A DNA stretch of 64,000 nucleotides from Trueperella bernardiae (lineage in GTDB: Bacteria > Actinomycetota > Actinomycetes > Actinomycetales > Actinomycetaceae): contig NZ_LNIZ01000005.1 of assembly GCF_001469025.1 (NCBI RefSeq), positions 62,001-126,000 on the forward strand, given 5' to 3'. Position numbers and translations under genes: made by a program. Shown here piece by piece: positions 18,302 through 26,755 of this stretch (positions within the stretch are counted from its first letter, which is position 1; every line of letters begins with the position of its first letter). The notes under the pieces are model-generated. The model saw nothing but the letters and a program-made list of their open reading frames with translations. It did not search any database and was not told the DNA's origin.

Positions 18302-18421
18302 CGATGGCCGACCTGGGTCTCGAAGGTGCGCGCCATCCTCGAGCGCGCTTCGAAGAACGCTGGGATCACCGTGGCACACACGGGAGCCTACGCGCCTACG
18401 CGCGCCGAGCTTAACGCCTAA
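18302..18421 (+). pseudogene. Possible C-terminal gene fragment
   Basis: A plus-strand frame opens after a TGA at 18299 and ends TAA at 18419-18421, converging on and overlapping the permease gene by 11 bases. The product includes SKVRAILERASKNAGITVAH and ends RAELNA, which reads like the end of a soluble enzyme. No start codon with a ribosome site is present. It may be the remains of a gene once next to the transporter locus, or chance. Confidence 0.2.
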
Positions 18422-19253
18422 GCCTGTGTGCGGGTAGCGCCCGGACCGCCCACACGAGCGCGAACGCGGCCGTCAAAATGAGGACAATCGCCGCGCCCGT
18501 GGGCAGGTCCCACACCCACGACGCCCAAATGCCGAAAAACGCGCCCGCCGAGCCAATGGCGGGCGCGATCAGCATCATGGGCACCAAGCGATCGGTCAGG
18601 AGCCGGGCGGTGGCGGCCGGCGTGATGAGCAGGGCGAGCACTAGGATGTTGCCCACGATCTGCACGCTCATCACCACCGCGGCGGCGATGGTGAGGTAGA
18701 GAACCACGTCTACGAGCCCGGCGCGGATACCGAGCGAGGAGGCGTAGGCGCGGTCGAGGGAGACGATCACCAGTTTCTTGTGGGCGAGCGCCAGGGCGGT
18801 GAGGATCGCGGCGGCGCCGATGGCGATGGAGGTGAGGTCGCCGGGCTGGACGCCCGTGAGCGATCCGAACAGGATCGATTCGAGCGAGCCGGTGTAGGTG
18901 GAGATGTGCGCCATGATGACCAGGCCGAGCGCGAAGGCGGCGGCGAAGAAGATGCCGATCACCGAGTCCTCGCCCACCTTCCGGTTCTGCGTGAACACGG
19001 CGATGAGGAGGGTGACGACGACGCCGGCCACCGCCCCGCCCAGCAGTACCGAGCCGCCCACGGCGAAGGCCACGGCGATGCCGGGGAAGACGGCATGGGC
19101 GAGCGCGTCACCGATGAAGCTCATGCCGCGAAGGACGGTGTGAACGCCCACGGCGCCACAGATGATAGCCGACAGGATTGCCACCACCATGGCCCGCTGA
19201 AGGAAGGCAAGCTGGGGGTTGGCGAGGTCGGCGAGGAAGTCGAGCAGGCTCAT
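18411..19253 (-). CDS. Anchored-repeat-type ABC transporter, permease subunit
   Basis: This 280-residue protein belongs to the ABC-3 metal permease family (ZnuB/MntB/TroC-like). It has about eight hydrophobic segments, with VLRGMSFIGDALAHAVFPGIAVA near residues 40-62 as the conserved family segment, and IVGNILVLALLITPAATARLL (about 198-218). Such permeases move zinc or manganese. It is the last gene of the five-gene minus-strand operon, overlapping the ATPase gene by 4 nt. The position next to repeat-bearing surface proteins matches the TIGR03770 subfamily as I recall it. Confidence 0.85.
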   Translation of the reverse strand: MSLLDFLADLANPQLAFLQRAMVVAILSAIICGAVGVHTVLRGMSFIGDALAHAVFPGIAVAFAVGGSVLLGGAVAGVVVTLLIAVFTQNRKVGEDSVIGIFFAAAFALGLVIMAHISTYTGSLESILFGSLTGVQPGDLTSIAIGAAAILTALALAHKKLVIVSLDRAYASSLGIRAGLVDVVLYLTIAAAVVMSVQIVGNILVLALLITPAATARLLTDRLVPMMLIAPAIGSAGAFFGIWASWVWDLPTGAAIVLILTAAFALVWAVRALPAHRLRR

Positions 19254-19969
19254 GTCAGTCCAATGGTACGAAGCAGGGCGGAGTCGGGGCGGACGGCGAA
19301 GGTGTCCATCCAGATGTGGGGGTCGCGCAGGTTGTCCGGGGCGTCGACGGCGCGGATCGTGCCGGCGAGCAGGGCCAGTCGGTCGGCCATGCCCACGGCC
19401 TGCGTGAGGTCGTGGGTGGACATGAGGATCGCCACCCCGGCCTCGGACAGGGAGGTGAAGAGATCGGTGAGCGAGTCCTGGGTGGGGTGGTCGAGGCCGG
19501 TGAACGGCTCGTCCAGCAACAACACCTGGGGCCCAGGGGCGAGCGCGCGGGCGATGAGCACCCGCTGCTTCTGCCCGCCCGAGAGCTCGTCGAGCGTGCG
19601 CTCGCGCAGGTCGATCATCCCCACCATCTCCAGGGCGTCGTAGACGGACCGCCAGTGTTCAGCCTTCGCCCACTGCCACGGGCGCATGCGCGCCTGCAGG
19701 GAGGTCATGACCGTTTCTTGCACGGAGATGGGGTAGTTCCAGGCGATGTCGTGGCGCTGGGGAACGTAGCCCGGCGCACCCGAGCGCTCGATCGTGCCGC
19801 GCGCAGTGGGGATGAGCCCCATGATCGCGCGCATGAGCGTGGTCTTGCCCGCGCCGTTCGGCCCGAGCAGACCCATGATCTCGCCCGGCTCCACCGTGAG
19901 CGAGACACTTTCGAGGATCGTGCGCCCGCTCAGGCACACGTCCACGTCGCGAAGGGCAAGGACGCTCAC
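19250..19969 (-). CDS. Anchored-repeat-type ABC transporter, ATP-binding subunit
   Basis: This 239-residue ATPase has Walker A GPNGAGKT (36-43), PQRHDIAWNYPISV (the Q-loop region typical of metal-type ATPases), signature LSGGQ (129-133) and Walker B LLLDEP (150-155), then the H-loop STHD. It is close to ZnuC/MntA ATPases and energises the neighbouring ABC-3 permease. It overlaps both neighbours by 4 nt. The family would be TIGR03771, by context. Confidence 0.87.
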   Translation of the reverse strand: MSVLALRDVDVCLSGRTILESVSLTVEPGEIMGLLGPNGAGKTTLMRAIMGLIPTARGTIERSGAPGYVPQRHDIAWNYPISVQETVMTSLQARMRPWQWAKAEHWRSVYDALEMVGMIDLRERTLDELSGGQKQRVLIARALAPGPQVLLLDEPFTGLDHPTQDSLTDLFTSLSEAGVAILMSTHDLTQAVGMADRLALLAGTIRAVDAPDNLRDPHIWMDTFAVRPDSALLRTIGLT

Positions 19970-20964
19970 TTGTCCTCCAGGGCGCGGGCCTGCGCGGAGC
20001 TCGTGCGCTTGCGTAGCACCACGAAGACGGCCACGACGAGCAGGGCCAGGCCCGCCATGCCAAGGACGACGACGCCGGTGCTCGAGTCGCGCTGGTCGCG
20101 CGCGGTGGCGTCGGGGCTGGCGTCGTCAGCCTGCTCCGAACCATTGCTGCTCTGGCCCGCGCCAGACTGGCCCTCGCCCGTCTGTTCCGAGGCGTCAGCC
20201 GAGCCGTCGGGCGTCGTGGAGTCCGGCTGTACGGCGGCGATGGCCGCCCACACGTCGTCGATGCTCGTCTCAGAGCCGACTGCCACGTTGATGTAAGCTG
20301 TGTCGCCGGCCGTCGTGCCGTCGTTGAGAGTGGCGGTGAAGGATAGGCGGATGCGGTGCACGCCCGGCTCGGTGAAGGCCCAGTTGACGTGCGTGTGCGT
20401 GTTAAGCTCCACCGAGATCGGCTGGGACTCGGCCTTCGCCGAATCCCACAGTAGGTCCGGGCCTTGGAAGTTGCCGGCCTGGACGAACGCGGTGAAGGTG
20501 CCCGGGCCCTCGTGGCCCTCGAAGACGATGTTGACCGTGCCGTTGACCTGGTCAATCACTGCCGGGTCCTGCGTGTTCCAGCCCAGCCACGGCACGCCCG
20601 AGATCTCCTGCTGGGGGATCACCCACGCCTGCGTGCCGCCCACGAAGTCGTAGCCCTCGGGCACGTCGAGCCGGGCGGCGTCGGAGACGCGGTAGACGAC
20701 GTCGTTGGTCTGGCGCCATGTGGGGGTGGCGGTGGTGTCGTCGCGGGCGAGGACCTGCCACTGGCCGTCGATGATGCGCGGGCCCATGTCCACGTGCCCG
20801 GCGTCGATCACCGTCTGCTCGCCGGCAGGGGCTACCGCCTCGTCGGCGTTCACGCGCTGTGTGAGCGCGGGGTCCACGGCCGTGGAGTCGGTGGTGGCGG
20901 CCGCGGGCACGGTGAGGGCCGTGGCGGCGAGGGCGAGCGCGGTGAGCGCGGAGAGTCGTTTCAT
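19966..20964 (-). CDS. Surface protein with one anchored-repeat domain and a C-terminal membrane anchor
   Basis: This 332-residue exported protein has a signal peptide (cleavage near residue 23) and one complete repeat domain (about 51-231). The domain shows GHVDMGP, GVPWLGWNTQDP, EGPGTFTAF and the motif NTHTHVNWAFTEPG with H190 and H192. A serine/glycine/acidic linker (about 245-292) leads to one membrane helix (about 297-318) ending LRKR. There is no LPxTG motif. The two histidines are candidate metal ligands. It sits between the binding protein (2-nt gap) and the ATPase (4-nt overlap). A role in handing metal to the transporter is inference. Confidence 0.82.
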   Translation of the reverse strand: MKRLSALTALALAATALTVPAAATTDSTAVDPALTQRVNADEAVAPAGEQTVIDAGHVDMGPRIIDGQWQVLARDDTTATPTWRQTNDVVYRVSDAARLDVPEGYDFVGGTQAWVIPQQEISGVPWLGWNTQDPAVIDQVNGTVNIVFEGHEGPGTFTAFVQAGNFQGPDLLWDSAKAESQPISVELNTHTHVNWAFTEPGVHRIRLSFTATLNDGTTAGDTAYINVAVGSETSIDDVWAAIAAVQPDSTTPDGSADASEQTGEGQSGAGQSSNGSEQADDASPDATARDQRDSSTGVVVLGMAGLALLVVAVFVVLRKRTSSAQARALEDK

Positions 20965-20966
20965 GT

Positions 20967-22484
20967 CTATCCTTCAAACGTCCATGCTGGATACGAGCTC
21001 GGATCCAGGCACGATTTTAATGCGGTGATGTTGTGAACCACCAGGTCAATGTAGGTGGGGGCGTCCGGGGTGAGCGAGTCGGAGGACAGGGAGCACACGC
21101 TAATCCCCAGGCCGTCCGCGATCGACGTCAACTCGCCCGCCCCCGACTTCGTGGAGGCCTCCGTAAAAACCGCCGGTACGTGCAGGTCGCGCAGCGTGGC
21201 GGTGAGCGTGGCGAGCGCCCCGGCCGACGGCTCAAGCGACGGGTTCGCCGACGCAAACCCCGTGATCGCAAGCCCGTAGGCGTTGGCCAGGTACCCGTAG
21301 GCGTCGTGGGCCGTCACCAGGCGGCGGTTAGCGGGCGGGATCGTGGCGAGCACGTTCGCGGCCCACGCATCGAGCCGCTCGAGCCTGGCGATATATGCCG
21401 AGGCGTTGGCCTCAAAGACGTCCGCGTGCTCGGGCTCGATCGCCGAGAGCTGGTCGCGGATCACCTCCACGTAGGTGATCGCGTTGGCAACATCCAGCCA
21501 CATGTGCGGGTCAATTTCCCCGTGCACGTGCCTGCCGATCACGGCCTGCGCCAGCACCCACGCGTCCTCCCCGGGCTTGCCGAGAAAACGCCACTGCGGG
21601 TCCGCCGGCACCTGCGTGCGGGTGGCGTGTGGGACCGCGACGACGACGTCGGCCGGCTTGCGCTCGAAGCTGCGGCCCTTGTCCTCCCCGCGCAGCGTGA
21701 GGTCGGCCTGAGCGAAGAGGTCCACGTGCCCCGAATCCAGAGCATTCGGCCCCGGATCGGTGCCAACGGCGAACTCGATCGTCGCCTCGGCGGGGGAGGA
21801 GCCGCGCATGTCGGCGTCGGGAATCGCCTCGATGGTGAGGCGGTAGCGGCCGGGGGCGGTGAACCCCCACGACATGTGCGTGTGCGAGCCGGCGGGGAGG
21901 GCCAGCTGGTCGCCGTCCAGGCCGTTCGAGGAGTCGAGCCAGATCGAGGGCTGGCCGAACACGCCCGTGGTGAAGGCCGAGATGTTGCCCGGGCCCTCGA
22001 GCGCGGTGGCGCGGAAGGTCACCGTTCCGGGGTCGGAGTAGCGGCCGGCCACGCGCAGGCCCAACCAGATCGTGTCCAGCGCCTGGTCTTCGACGAGCGG
22101 GATGTGGTAGCCGCCCACTGCCACCGACTCGTCCCCAAGTGCCACGTTCGGGCTGCCCGCGGGAAGGTTCGAATCGACCATCGCACGGATCGACTCGTTT
22201 TCCAGGAGCAGCCCGTTAGAGAACGCCGTCTTCGCGCGCGTCACGTGGCGCAGCATCGACAAGGGCGGCTCGTACGTGTGGGGGTCGGAGGAGGGCGGAA
22301 CGAGGGAGACGACGTCGATCGCGTCGCCCGCCACGTTCCGCACCAAGTCGGCCACGACAGGGGTGGTGGCGACCACCCCGGCCGAGTCCTCCGTAGGTGC
22401 GGCGCACCCGGCCAGCGCGAGGCTGGCCAGGAGTGCTAGGGAGCGGGCGAGCCTGCCCCGGTTATGCGAAGCGCCTGCGAACAA
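20967..22484 (-). CDS. Metal-type ABC substrate-binding lipoprotein with an inserted repeat domain
   Basis: This 505-residue protein is a ZnuA/TroA-type binding protein with a lipobox LAGC (Cys27). Likely metal ligands are H69 in DPHTYEP, H327 in DPHMWLD and H393 in TAHDAYGYL. Between about residues 136 and 320 the fold is interrupted by a repeat domain in which the HTHMSWGFTAPG half (H201, H203) comes before the GHVDL half, the reverse of the order in the neighbouring surface protein. It begins with TTG, overlapping the upstream gene by 23 nt, so translation is probably coupled. Usual ZnuA-type proteins are about 300 residues. Zinc or manganese as substrate is inferred. Confidence 0.83.
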   Translation of the reverse strand: MFAGASHNRGRLARSLALLASLALAGCAAPTEDSAGVVATTPVVADLVRNVAGDAIDVVSLVPPSSDPHTYEPPLSMLRHVTRAKTAFSNGLLLENESIRAMVDSNLPAGSPNVALGDESVAVGGYHIPLVEDQALDTIWLGLRVAGRYSDPGTVTFRATALEGPGNISAFTTGVFGQPSIWLDSSNGLDGDQLALPAGSHTHMSWGFTAPGRYRLTIEAIPDADMRGSSPAEATIEFAVGTDPGPNALDSGHVDLFAQADLTLRGEDKGRSFERKPADVVVAVPHATRTQVPADPQWRFLGKPGEDAWVLAQAVIGRHVHGEIDPHMWLDVANAITYVEVIRDQLSAIEPEHADVFEANASAYIARLERLDAWAANVLATIPPANRRLVTAHDAYGYLANAYGLAITGFASANPSLEPSAGALATLTATLRDLHVPAVFTEASTKSGAGELTSIADGLGISVCSLSSDSLTPDAPTYIDLVVHNITALKSCLDPSSYPAWTFEG

Positions 22485-25400
22485 TCAGCGCACCGCCGAT
22501 GCCCATGAGCGCAATCGTGAGGGCCGCAAGCGTGGACACGGTTGCACCGGCGTGAGTGAGCGCGGTGGTCTGGCCGGCCGCCACGTTCTTGCCCTCCGCT
22601 TGGAGCTGGGCGATCTGCTCGGCCGAGAGCTGGCAGTCGGCGCCCGACGCCGTCTTGCCCACCCACTCGGTCTTGATGTACTTATCGCCCTTCTTCTCCA
22701 CGCCCGCCGGCAGGCCGTTATCGCTGGCCGCGCCGCCGAACCAGCGCTCGCCAACCACCTGGCCGAGGTTGCCCGAGGAGAACACCGCGAGCTGGCCCGG
22801 GCCGGTCACGCTGGACAGCGACCACGTGACCTCACCGGTGGTACCCGAGACGATCGACGGGTGCTGCGTATTCGCGCCCACCCACGGCACGCCCGGAACA
22901 GCGGCGGAGGAGATCATCCAAATCTGCGAGCCCTTCGGGGCGATGAATTCCAGGCCTGCGGGTGCGGTGGCCTTCGAAGCGTCGCTCAGGCCGAAGACGA
23001 GCGAGCCCGGATCGACCCACTTGGCCGGCTGGGTGCGGTCATCCTTCACCTTGAACATGAGTTTGTCGCCCTCGAGGACCGAGCCGATGTCGAAGTGGCC
23101 CGAATCCGCGTTGCCCGAACCTCCCACATTGAACGTGAGGGTGCCCGTGGCCTGGACGCGCTTACCGCTCTTGAGCTTGGCGGTCTGCGTGATCGTCGCC
23201 TTGTAAGTGCCCGGTTTGGTGAACACCCAGTTCGGGTGCGAGTGGGTGTTGGCCGGCACGGTGTAAGAACCGCCCGATGCCTTCGCCGCCGGGCCCGAAA
23301 CTTCGGTCTCGATCGGGGTGGGGATGCACTGCTCCACAGCGGCGCCGCCGCCCGTGATCGTGCCCGCCGGGCCGGTGCCCGCCGCGCCCGGGGTGCCGGT
23401 AGCGCCAGGCGTTCCGGTGGCGCCGGGTGTTCCGGTGGTGCCGGGGGCGCCGGCCGGCTTGTCCGGGGTCTTGCCGCCGGGCTTGCCGCCGTTGTCGGCG
23501 TCGCCCTTATTCGAGCCATCGGTGTTGCCGTTGCCCGTGTTGTCGTTACCGGAGCCGTTGCCGGCTTCGTCGTTGCCGTTGCCCGTGTCCGTGTTGTCGG
23601 TGTCACCGGCGTCGGGCGCGGACTTGTCCTCCACGACGATCCGGATCTTGCCGATGTCCGACGTTATCGACGTGCCGTCCTTATCCGTGGCAGAGACCTG
23701 CATCGCGAACTCGTACGTGCCCGGGTGGGTGAAGACCCAGTTGGCGTGGATGTGCGCCGGAAGGGTGTTGGTCACCGTGGTAGTCTTCGAGGAGTCGACC
23801 AGCAGATCCTGCAGGCCCGCGAGGCCCTGCGTGAAGGCCCAGGCCTTCGCGCCCTCGTCCGCCGACGCCGAATGAGCCATCGACGCCATCATCGGCATCG
23901 CGCGTCCAGCAACCTCGGGAGTCGCCTGTGCGCCTCCCGAGGGTACCGAGATCGGCGTAAAGGTCATCGTCGTGCCATTGGGGAAGGTCTCCGTGGGCAG
24001 GCGCTCGGTAGAGAAGCCCGGCCATACCAAGCCCCTCACCTGCGACTGCGGCAGCACGTACAGCGGCGTGCCGTAATCGCCCAAGAAGTTGTAGGACTCA
24101 TCGCCAAAGACGCGCTTGGAGCGCACCTGCTTTCGCACCTTGGCCTTGAGAGTGACGGCGTCGGGATCGCGAACCACGCTACGCGGTTCGATAGTGCGTG
24201 AATCGTCGCCGACGATGATTCGCAGCGAGCCGTCCGGCGTGAGCGTGGGGCCGTAGTCGATGTGGCCCTCCGTGATCGTCACGGCCTCGGTCTTGATGGC
24301 GCCTTCGGTCTCGGCGCTGGCGTTGTCCTCGGCCTCGCCAGGCTTGCCGTTATCGCCAGCTTCACCGTTTCCACCGGCATCGCCGGTCGGCTGGTCGGTG
24401 GGGTTGTCCGGGTTCTCCGGCGCCGGAGTCTCCGGCTCCGAGGGTGCGGGCGCATCGCTATCGGGTGCAGCGGCGAAGTTCGCAGTCGCGGTGAACTCCG
24501 CGCCCTCGGCGTCCAGCGGGGTGCGGGCCGCCGGGTACTGCGTGGCCGGGGTGAGCTCCCAGTGGGCCTGGGTGGTGTCACACCAGTCGTCCACAAAGCT
24601 CTTCGAAATCGTCATCGAGCGCGAGGAGCGGGTGGAGGTGAAGTTGATCGGGCACTCTTCGGCGGTGCTCGACACGTCCTCGCCGAAGCCGCCAACCACG
24701 CCGAATTCCACGTTCGGATCCTCGGGCATGGCGGTGATGACGTAGTTATCGCCCTCGAGCTTGCTCGACATCGTCACCTTGGTGGAGGTGATCGCCGCCG
24801 GGCTCAGGTTCTTCGCCGGGATGTTGGTGTTCGTGGGGGCCGGGAACTGGCCGGACTCCGACGTCGTCGTCGCCTTATCGCCGAGCTTGTAAGAGACCGG
24901 GGCGGTCATCCAGCGCGGGGCGGGCGAGCCGGCGTCGGGAACGTAAACGGCCTGGAAGCTTGAGGTCTGGGAGCCGATCATCTCGCTCCACGTAGCGGAA
25001 CCGCCGGTCAGAGGCTGCTCGGCCAGGTAGTAACCGTCGATGTAGAAGGCCACGCGGCCCGTGGCGGCCGGATCGCCCGTGTCGAAGGTGATCGACGTCA
25101 TCGGCTCGGTGCCCGAAGGCGCAAGCGTGAGCGTGGGCTTGAAGGACTGCGATGAGCCCGTCTCCTGGGAGGCGTTGTAAGCGTCGATCACGTTGCCCAG
25201 CTTGGCCTGACGCGGATTGCTACCGCCAACCTGCCACTCCATATCCTGCGGAGCGGAGGTCACGAACTGGCCGGTCGTGGCATCGCGGTACGTGGTGCGG
25301 TAGGTGAGGTGGTACGTGCCCGGCTTGGAGAACGTGGTGTTGAGGTGCGTGTGAGCACCGGCGCCGAGCTGGAGGAAACGGTAGTCGTTCTGGTGGCTGG

Positions 25401-25908
25401 AGAGGAAGCGCTCCTGCGGATAATCATCATTCGTGTAGCGGAACATCTCCATCTGGCCCGGGCCGGTGAAGTCCACGAGCTCCAGCTGGAACATCTGGTC
25501 GCGGAACTTCTCCACAGGGATGCCGGCGTCCGAACCGTAGCCGATCCACAGGTTCTTAGCGCCGCCCGTGGCATTGATGGGGGAGCCCCAGTAGAACAGG
25601 TCGCCCGCCTCTCCCAGGAAGCGATACTGGGGATGCTCGCCAGCGGTGTAATAGAAGTACTGCTTGCCGCTGGAATCGTAGCCCTGGTGCAGCCAGTGCA
25701 GGCCCTTCTCCAGCGGCGTGACCTGCTGGCCGGAAGCCTTGATCGTCAGGGCGTCATTCTCCCAAAACACCTTCGGGGAATCGGTGTGGCCTTGATCGAA
25801 AATTGCCTTGCCCTCCGTGGGCGCGGCCGCCGCCGGTGCCAAGAAGGAGACGGCGAGTGCGGAGGTAGTGAGGGCGGCGAGCCGCTTCGCCCAACTCAGA
25901 CGCGACAA
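22462..25908 (-). CDS. Large secreted, membrane-anchored multi-repeat surface protein of the anchored-repeat ABC locus
   Basis: This 1148-residue protein has a signal peptide (to about residue 29). Repeat domain 1 (about 37-227) has HTHLN at 186-190, and repeat domain 2 (about 547-760) has HIHANW at 719-724. An isolated second half with HSHPNW lies at 889-894, followed by an isolated first half (GHFDIG at 937-942, VPWVGANTQ near 1007). The middle region (about 240-480) contains a beta-rich part and three cysteines. Two low-complexity linkers occur: a proline/acidic one (480-537) and a glycine/asparagine one (763-850) holding collagen-like GTPGAT units. The end is one membrane helix and RRRFA, with no sortase signal. 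It is first in the operon behind a Zur-like site. Confidence 0.82.
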   Translation of the reverse strand: MSRLSWAKRLAALTTSALAVSFLAPAAAAPTEGKAIFDQGHTDSPKVFWENDALTIKASGQQVTPLEKGLHWLHQGYDSSGKQYFYYTAGEHPQYRFLGEAGDLFYWGSPINATGGAKNLWIGYGSDAGIPVEKFRDQMFQLELVDFTGPGQMEMFRYTNDDYPQERFLSSHQNDYRFLQLGAGAHTHLNTTFSKPGTYHLTYRTTYRDATTGQFVTSAPQDMEWQVGGSNPRQAKLGNVIDAYNASQETGSSQSFKPTLTLAPSGTEPMTSITFDTGDPAATGRVAFYIDGYYLAEQPLTGGSATWSEMIGSQTSSFQAVYVPDAGSPAPRWMTAPVSYKLGDKATTTSESGQFPAPTNTNIPAKNLSPAAITSTKVTMSSKLEGDNYVITAMPEDPNVEFGVVGGFGEDVSSTAEECPINFTSTRSSRSMTISKSFVDDWCDTTQAHWELTPATQYPAARTPLDAEGAEFTATANFAAAPDSDAPAPSEPETPAPENPDNPTDQPTGDAGGNGEAGDNGKPGEAEDNASAETEGAIKTEAVTITEGHIDYGPTLTPDGSLRIIVGDDSRTIEPRSVVRDPDAVTLKAKVRKQVRSKRVFGDESYNFLGDYGTPLYVLPQSQVRGLVWPGFSTERLPTETFPNGTTMTFTPISVPSGGAQATPEVAGRAMPMMASMAHSASADEGAKAWAFTQGLAGLQDLLVDSSKTTTVTNTLPAHIHANWVFTHPGTYEFAMQVSATDKDGTSITSDIGKIRIVVEDKSAPDAGDTDNTDTGNGNDEAGNGSGNDNTGNGNTDGSNKGDADNGGKPGGKTPDKPAGAPGTTGTPGATGTPGATGTPGAAGTGPAGTITGGGAAVEQCIPTPIETEVSGPAAKASGGSYTVPANTHSHPNWVFTKPGTYKATITQTAKLKSGKRVQATGTLTFNVGGSGNADSGHFDIGSVLEGDKLMFKVKDDRTQPAKWVDPGSLVFGLSDASKATAPAGLEFIAPKGSQIWMISSAAVPGVPWVGANTQHPSIVSGTTGEVTWSLSSVTGPGQLAVFSSGNLGQVVGERWFGGAASDNGLPAGVEKKGDKYIKTEWVGKTASGADCQLSAEQIAQLQAEGKNVAAGQTTALTHAGATVSTLAALTIALMGIGGALIVRRRFA

Positions 25909-25929
25909 GAAGGATCACCTACTTTCAAT

Positions 25930-25979
25930 TGAGAATCTTTATCACCTACAAGTGTAACGGGAATCGATATCGATATGAA
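25930..25979 (-). promoter_or_regulatory. Promoter and Zur-like operator of the anchored-repeat ABC operon
   Basis: On the minus strand, TTCATA (25979-25974) and TACACT (25956-25951) are spaced 17 bp apart. At the predicted start site lies TGAGAATCTTTATCA (25930-25944), which keeps the TGAxAATxxTTxTCA frame of actinobacterial Zur/Fur-type boxes (11 of 15 positions against TGAAAATGATTTTCA as I recall it). The -35 region also contains the perfect palindrome ATCGATATCGAT (25963-25974). Repression by zinc-loaded Zur would make this a zinc-starvation operon. The remaining bases to 26070 show nothing clear. Confidence 0.5.
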
Positions 25980-26070
25980 GGTGGTGGGGTGTGGCGTAAC
26001 GCGCACGTGTGGATCGATCAGAACCCTGGGCTGTCTTGTTGCTAAAAGCGGAGTCTTCGGGCGCAGAATC

Positions 26071-26098
26071 CAGATGCGTCTGCGCTCGGATGCATCTG
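26071..26098. repeat. Palindromic element, copy 1 (3' of tdk)
   Basis: CAGATGC (26071-26077) and GCATCTG (26092-26098) form a 7-bp inverted repeat 43 bases past the tdk stop. Read on the minus strand, CAGATGCA...CGCATCTGG...CGCTTTT is shared with the element after csbD near 48.2 kb. It may be a terminator-like 3' element or a short dispersed repeat. Confidence 0.4.
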
Positions 26099-26140
26099 AG
26101 GGTGGAAGTCGGTGATTACTTGCGGTACTTGCTTGCAGGG

Positions 26141-26755
26141 CTACTCGCGGTGGCCGTCGATCGGGCCCACCAGCTTGAGGAAGCACTGCCCGCACAGGGC
26201 CATGTACTCCACCTCGGAGCGGTTATCGATCTCGATCTGTTCGCCGTGGAGCACGAACTGGCCGTTGACCTTGCGGGCGTTAAAGTTCGCCTTGCGCCGG
26301 CACCCCGCCCCACACATCGTCTTCAGTTCCTCGAGGGTGTGGGCAGTCTCCAGCAGGCGGGCCGAGCCGGGGAAGACCTTGGTGAGGAAGTCGGTACGTA
26401 ACCCGTAGCACAGCACCGGGATGTTGAGGGTGAGGGCCGCCATGAGCAGCTGGTCCACCTGTGCGGTGGTGAGGAACTGCGCCTCGTCCACGAGGATCCC
26501 GCCCACCGTCTTGCCTTCGATGGAGGCGAGCCAGTTACTCGCAAGCTCGAACAGGTCGTCGTCCTCGGCCACGAGGTGATCCACGAGCCGCTCGATCCCC
26601 ATGCGCGTGTAGAGCGCGGCGCCGGCCTTCGAATCCAGGGCGGGCTTAAGGATGAGGATCTGCTGGTGGGATTCTTCGAAGTTGTGGGCCGCCATGAGCA
26701 GGCCGGCGGTCTTACCCGAGTTCATCGTGCCGTAACGAAAATACAGTTTTGCCAC
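26141..26755 (-). CDS. tdk: Thymidine kinase
   Basis: This 204-residue type II thymidine kinase has the P-loop YGTMNSGKTAGLL, the VDEAQFLT Walker B region, GLRTDFLTKVFPGS (the lasso/substrate loop) and zinc-binding cysteines in MCGAGCRRKANF and YMALCGQCF. It phosphorylates thymidine in the salvage pathway. The start is GTG 26755 with AAGGGATGAG upstream. It lies alone between the surface-protein operon and the mntR/deoD pair; deoD nearby is also a nucleoside salvage gene. Confidence 0.95.
   Translation of the reverse strand: MAKLYFRYGTMNSGKTAGLLMAAHNFEESHQQILILKPALDSKAGAALYTRMGIERLVDHLVAEDDDLFELASNWLASIEGKTVGGILVDEAQFLTTAQVDQLLMAALTLNIPVLCYGLRTDFLTKVFPGSARLLETAHTLEELKTMCGAGCRRKANFNARKVNGQFVLHGEQIEIDNRSEVEYMALCGQCFLKLVGPIDGHRE

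Noticed and set aside
22276-24201. A 641-codon plus-strand open frame, and a 468-codon one at 21033-22439
   Set aside because: Both are opposite the surface-protein and binding-protein genes, are rich in Arg/Gly/His/Val as antisense high-GC frames are, and show no motif.
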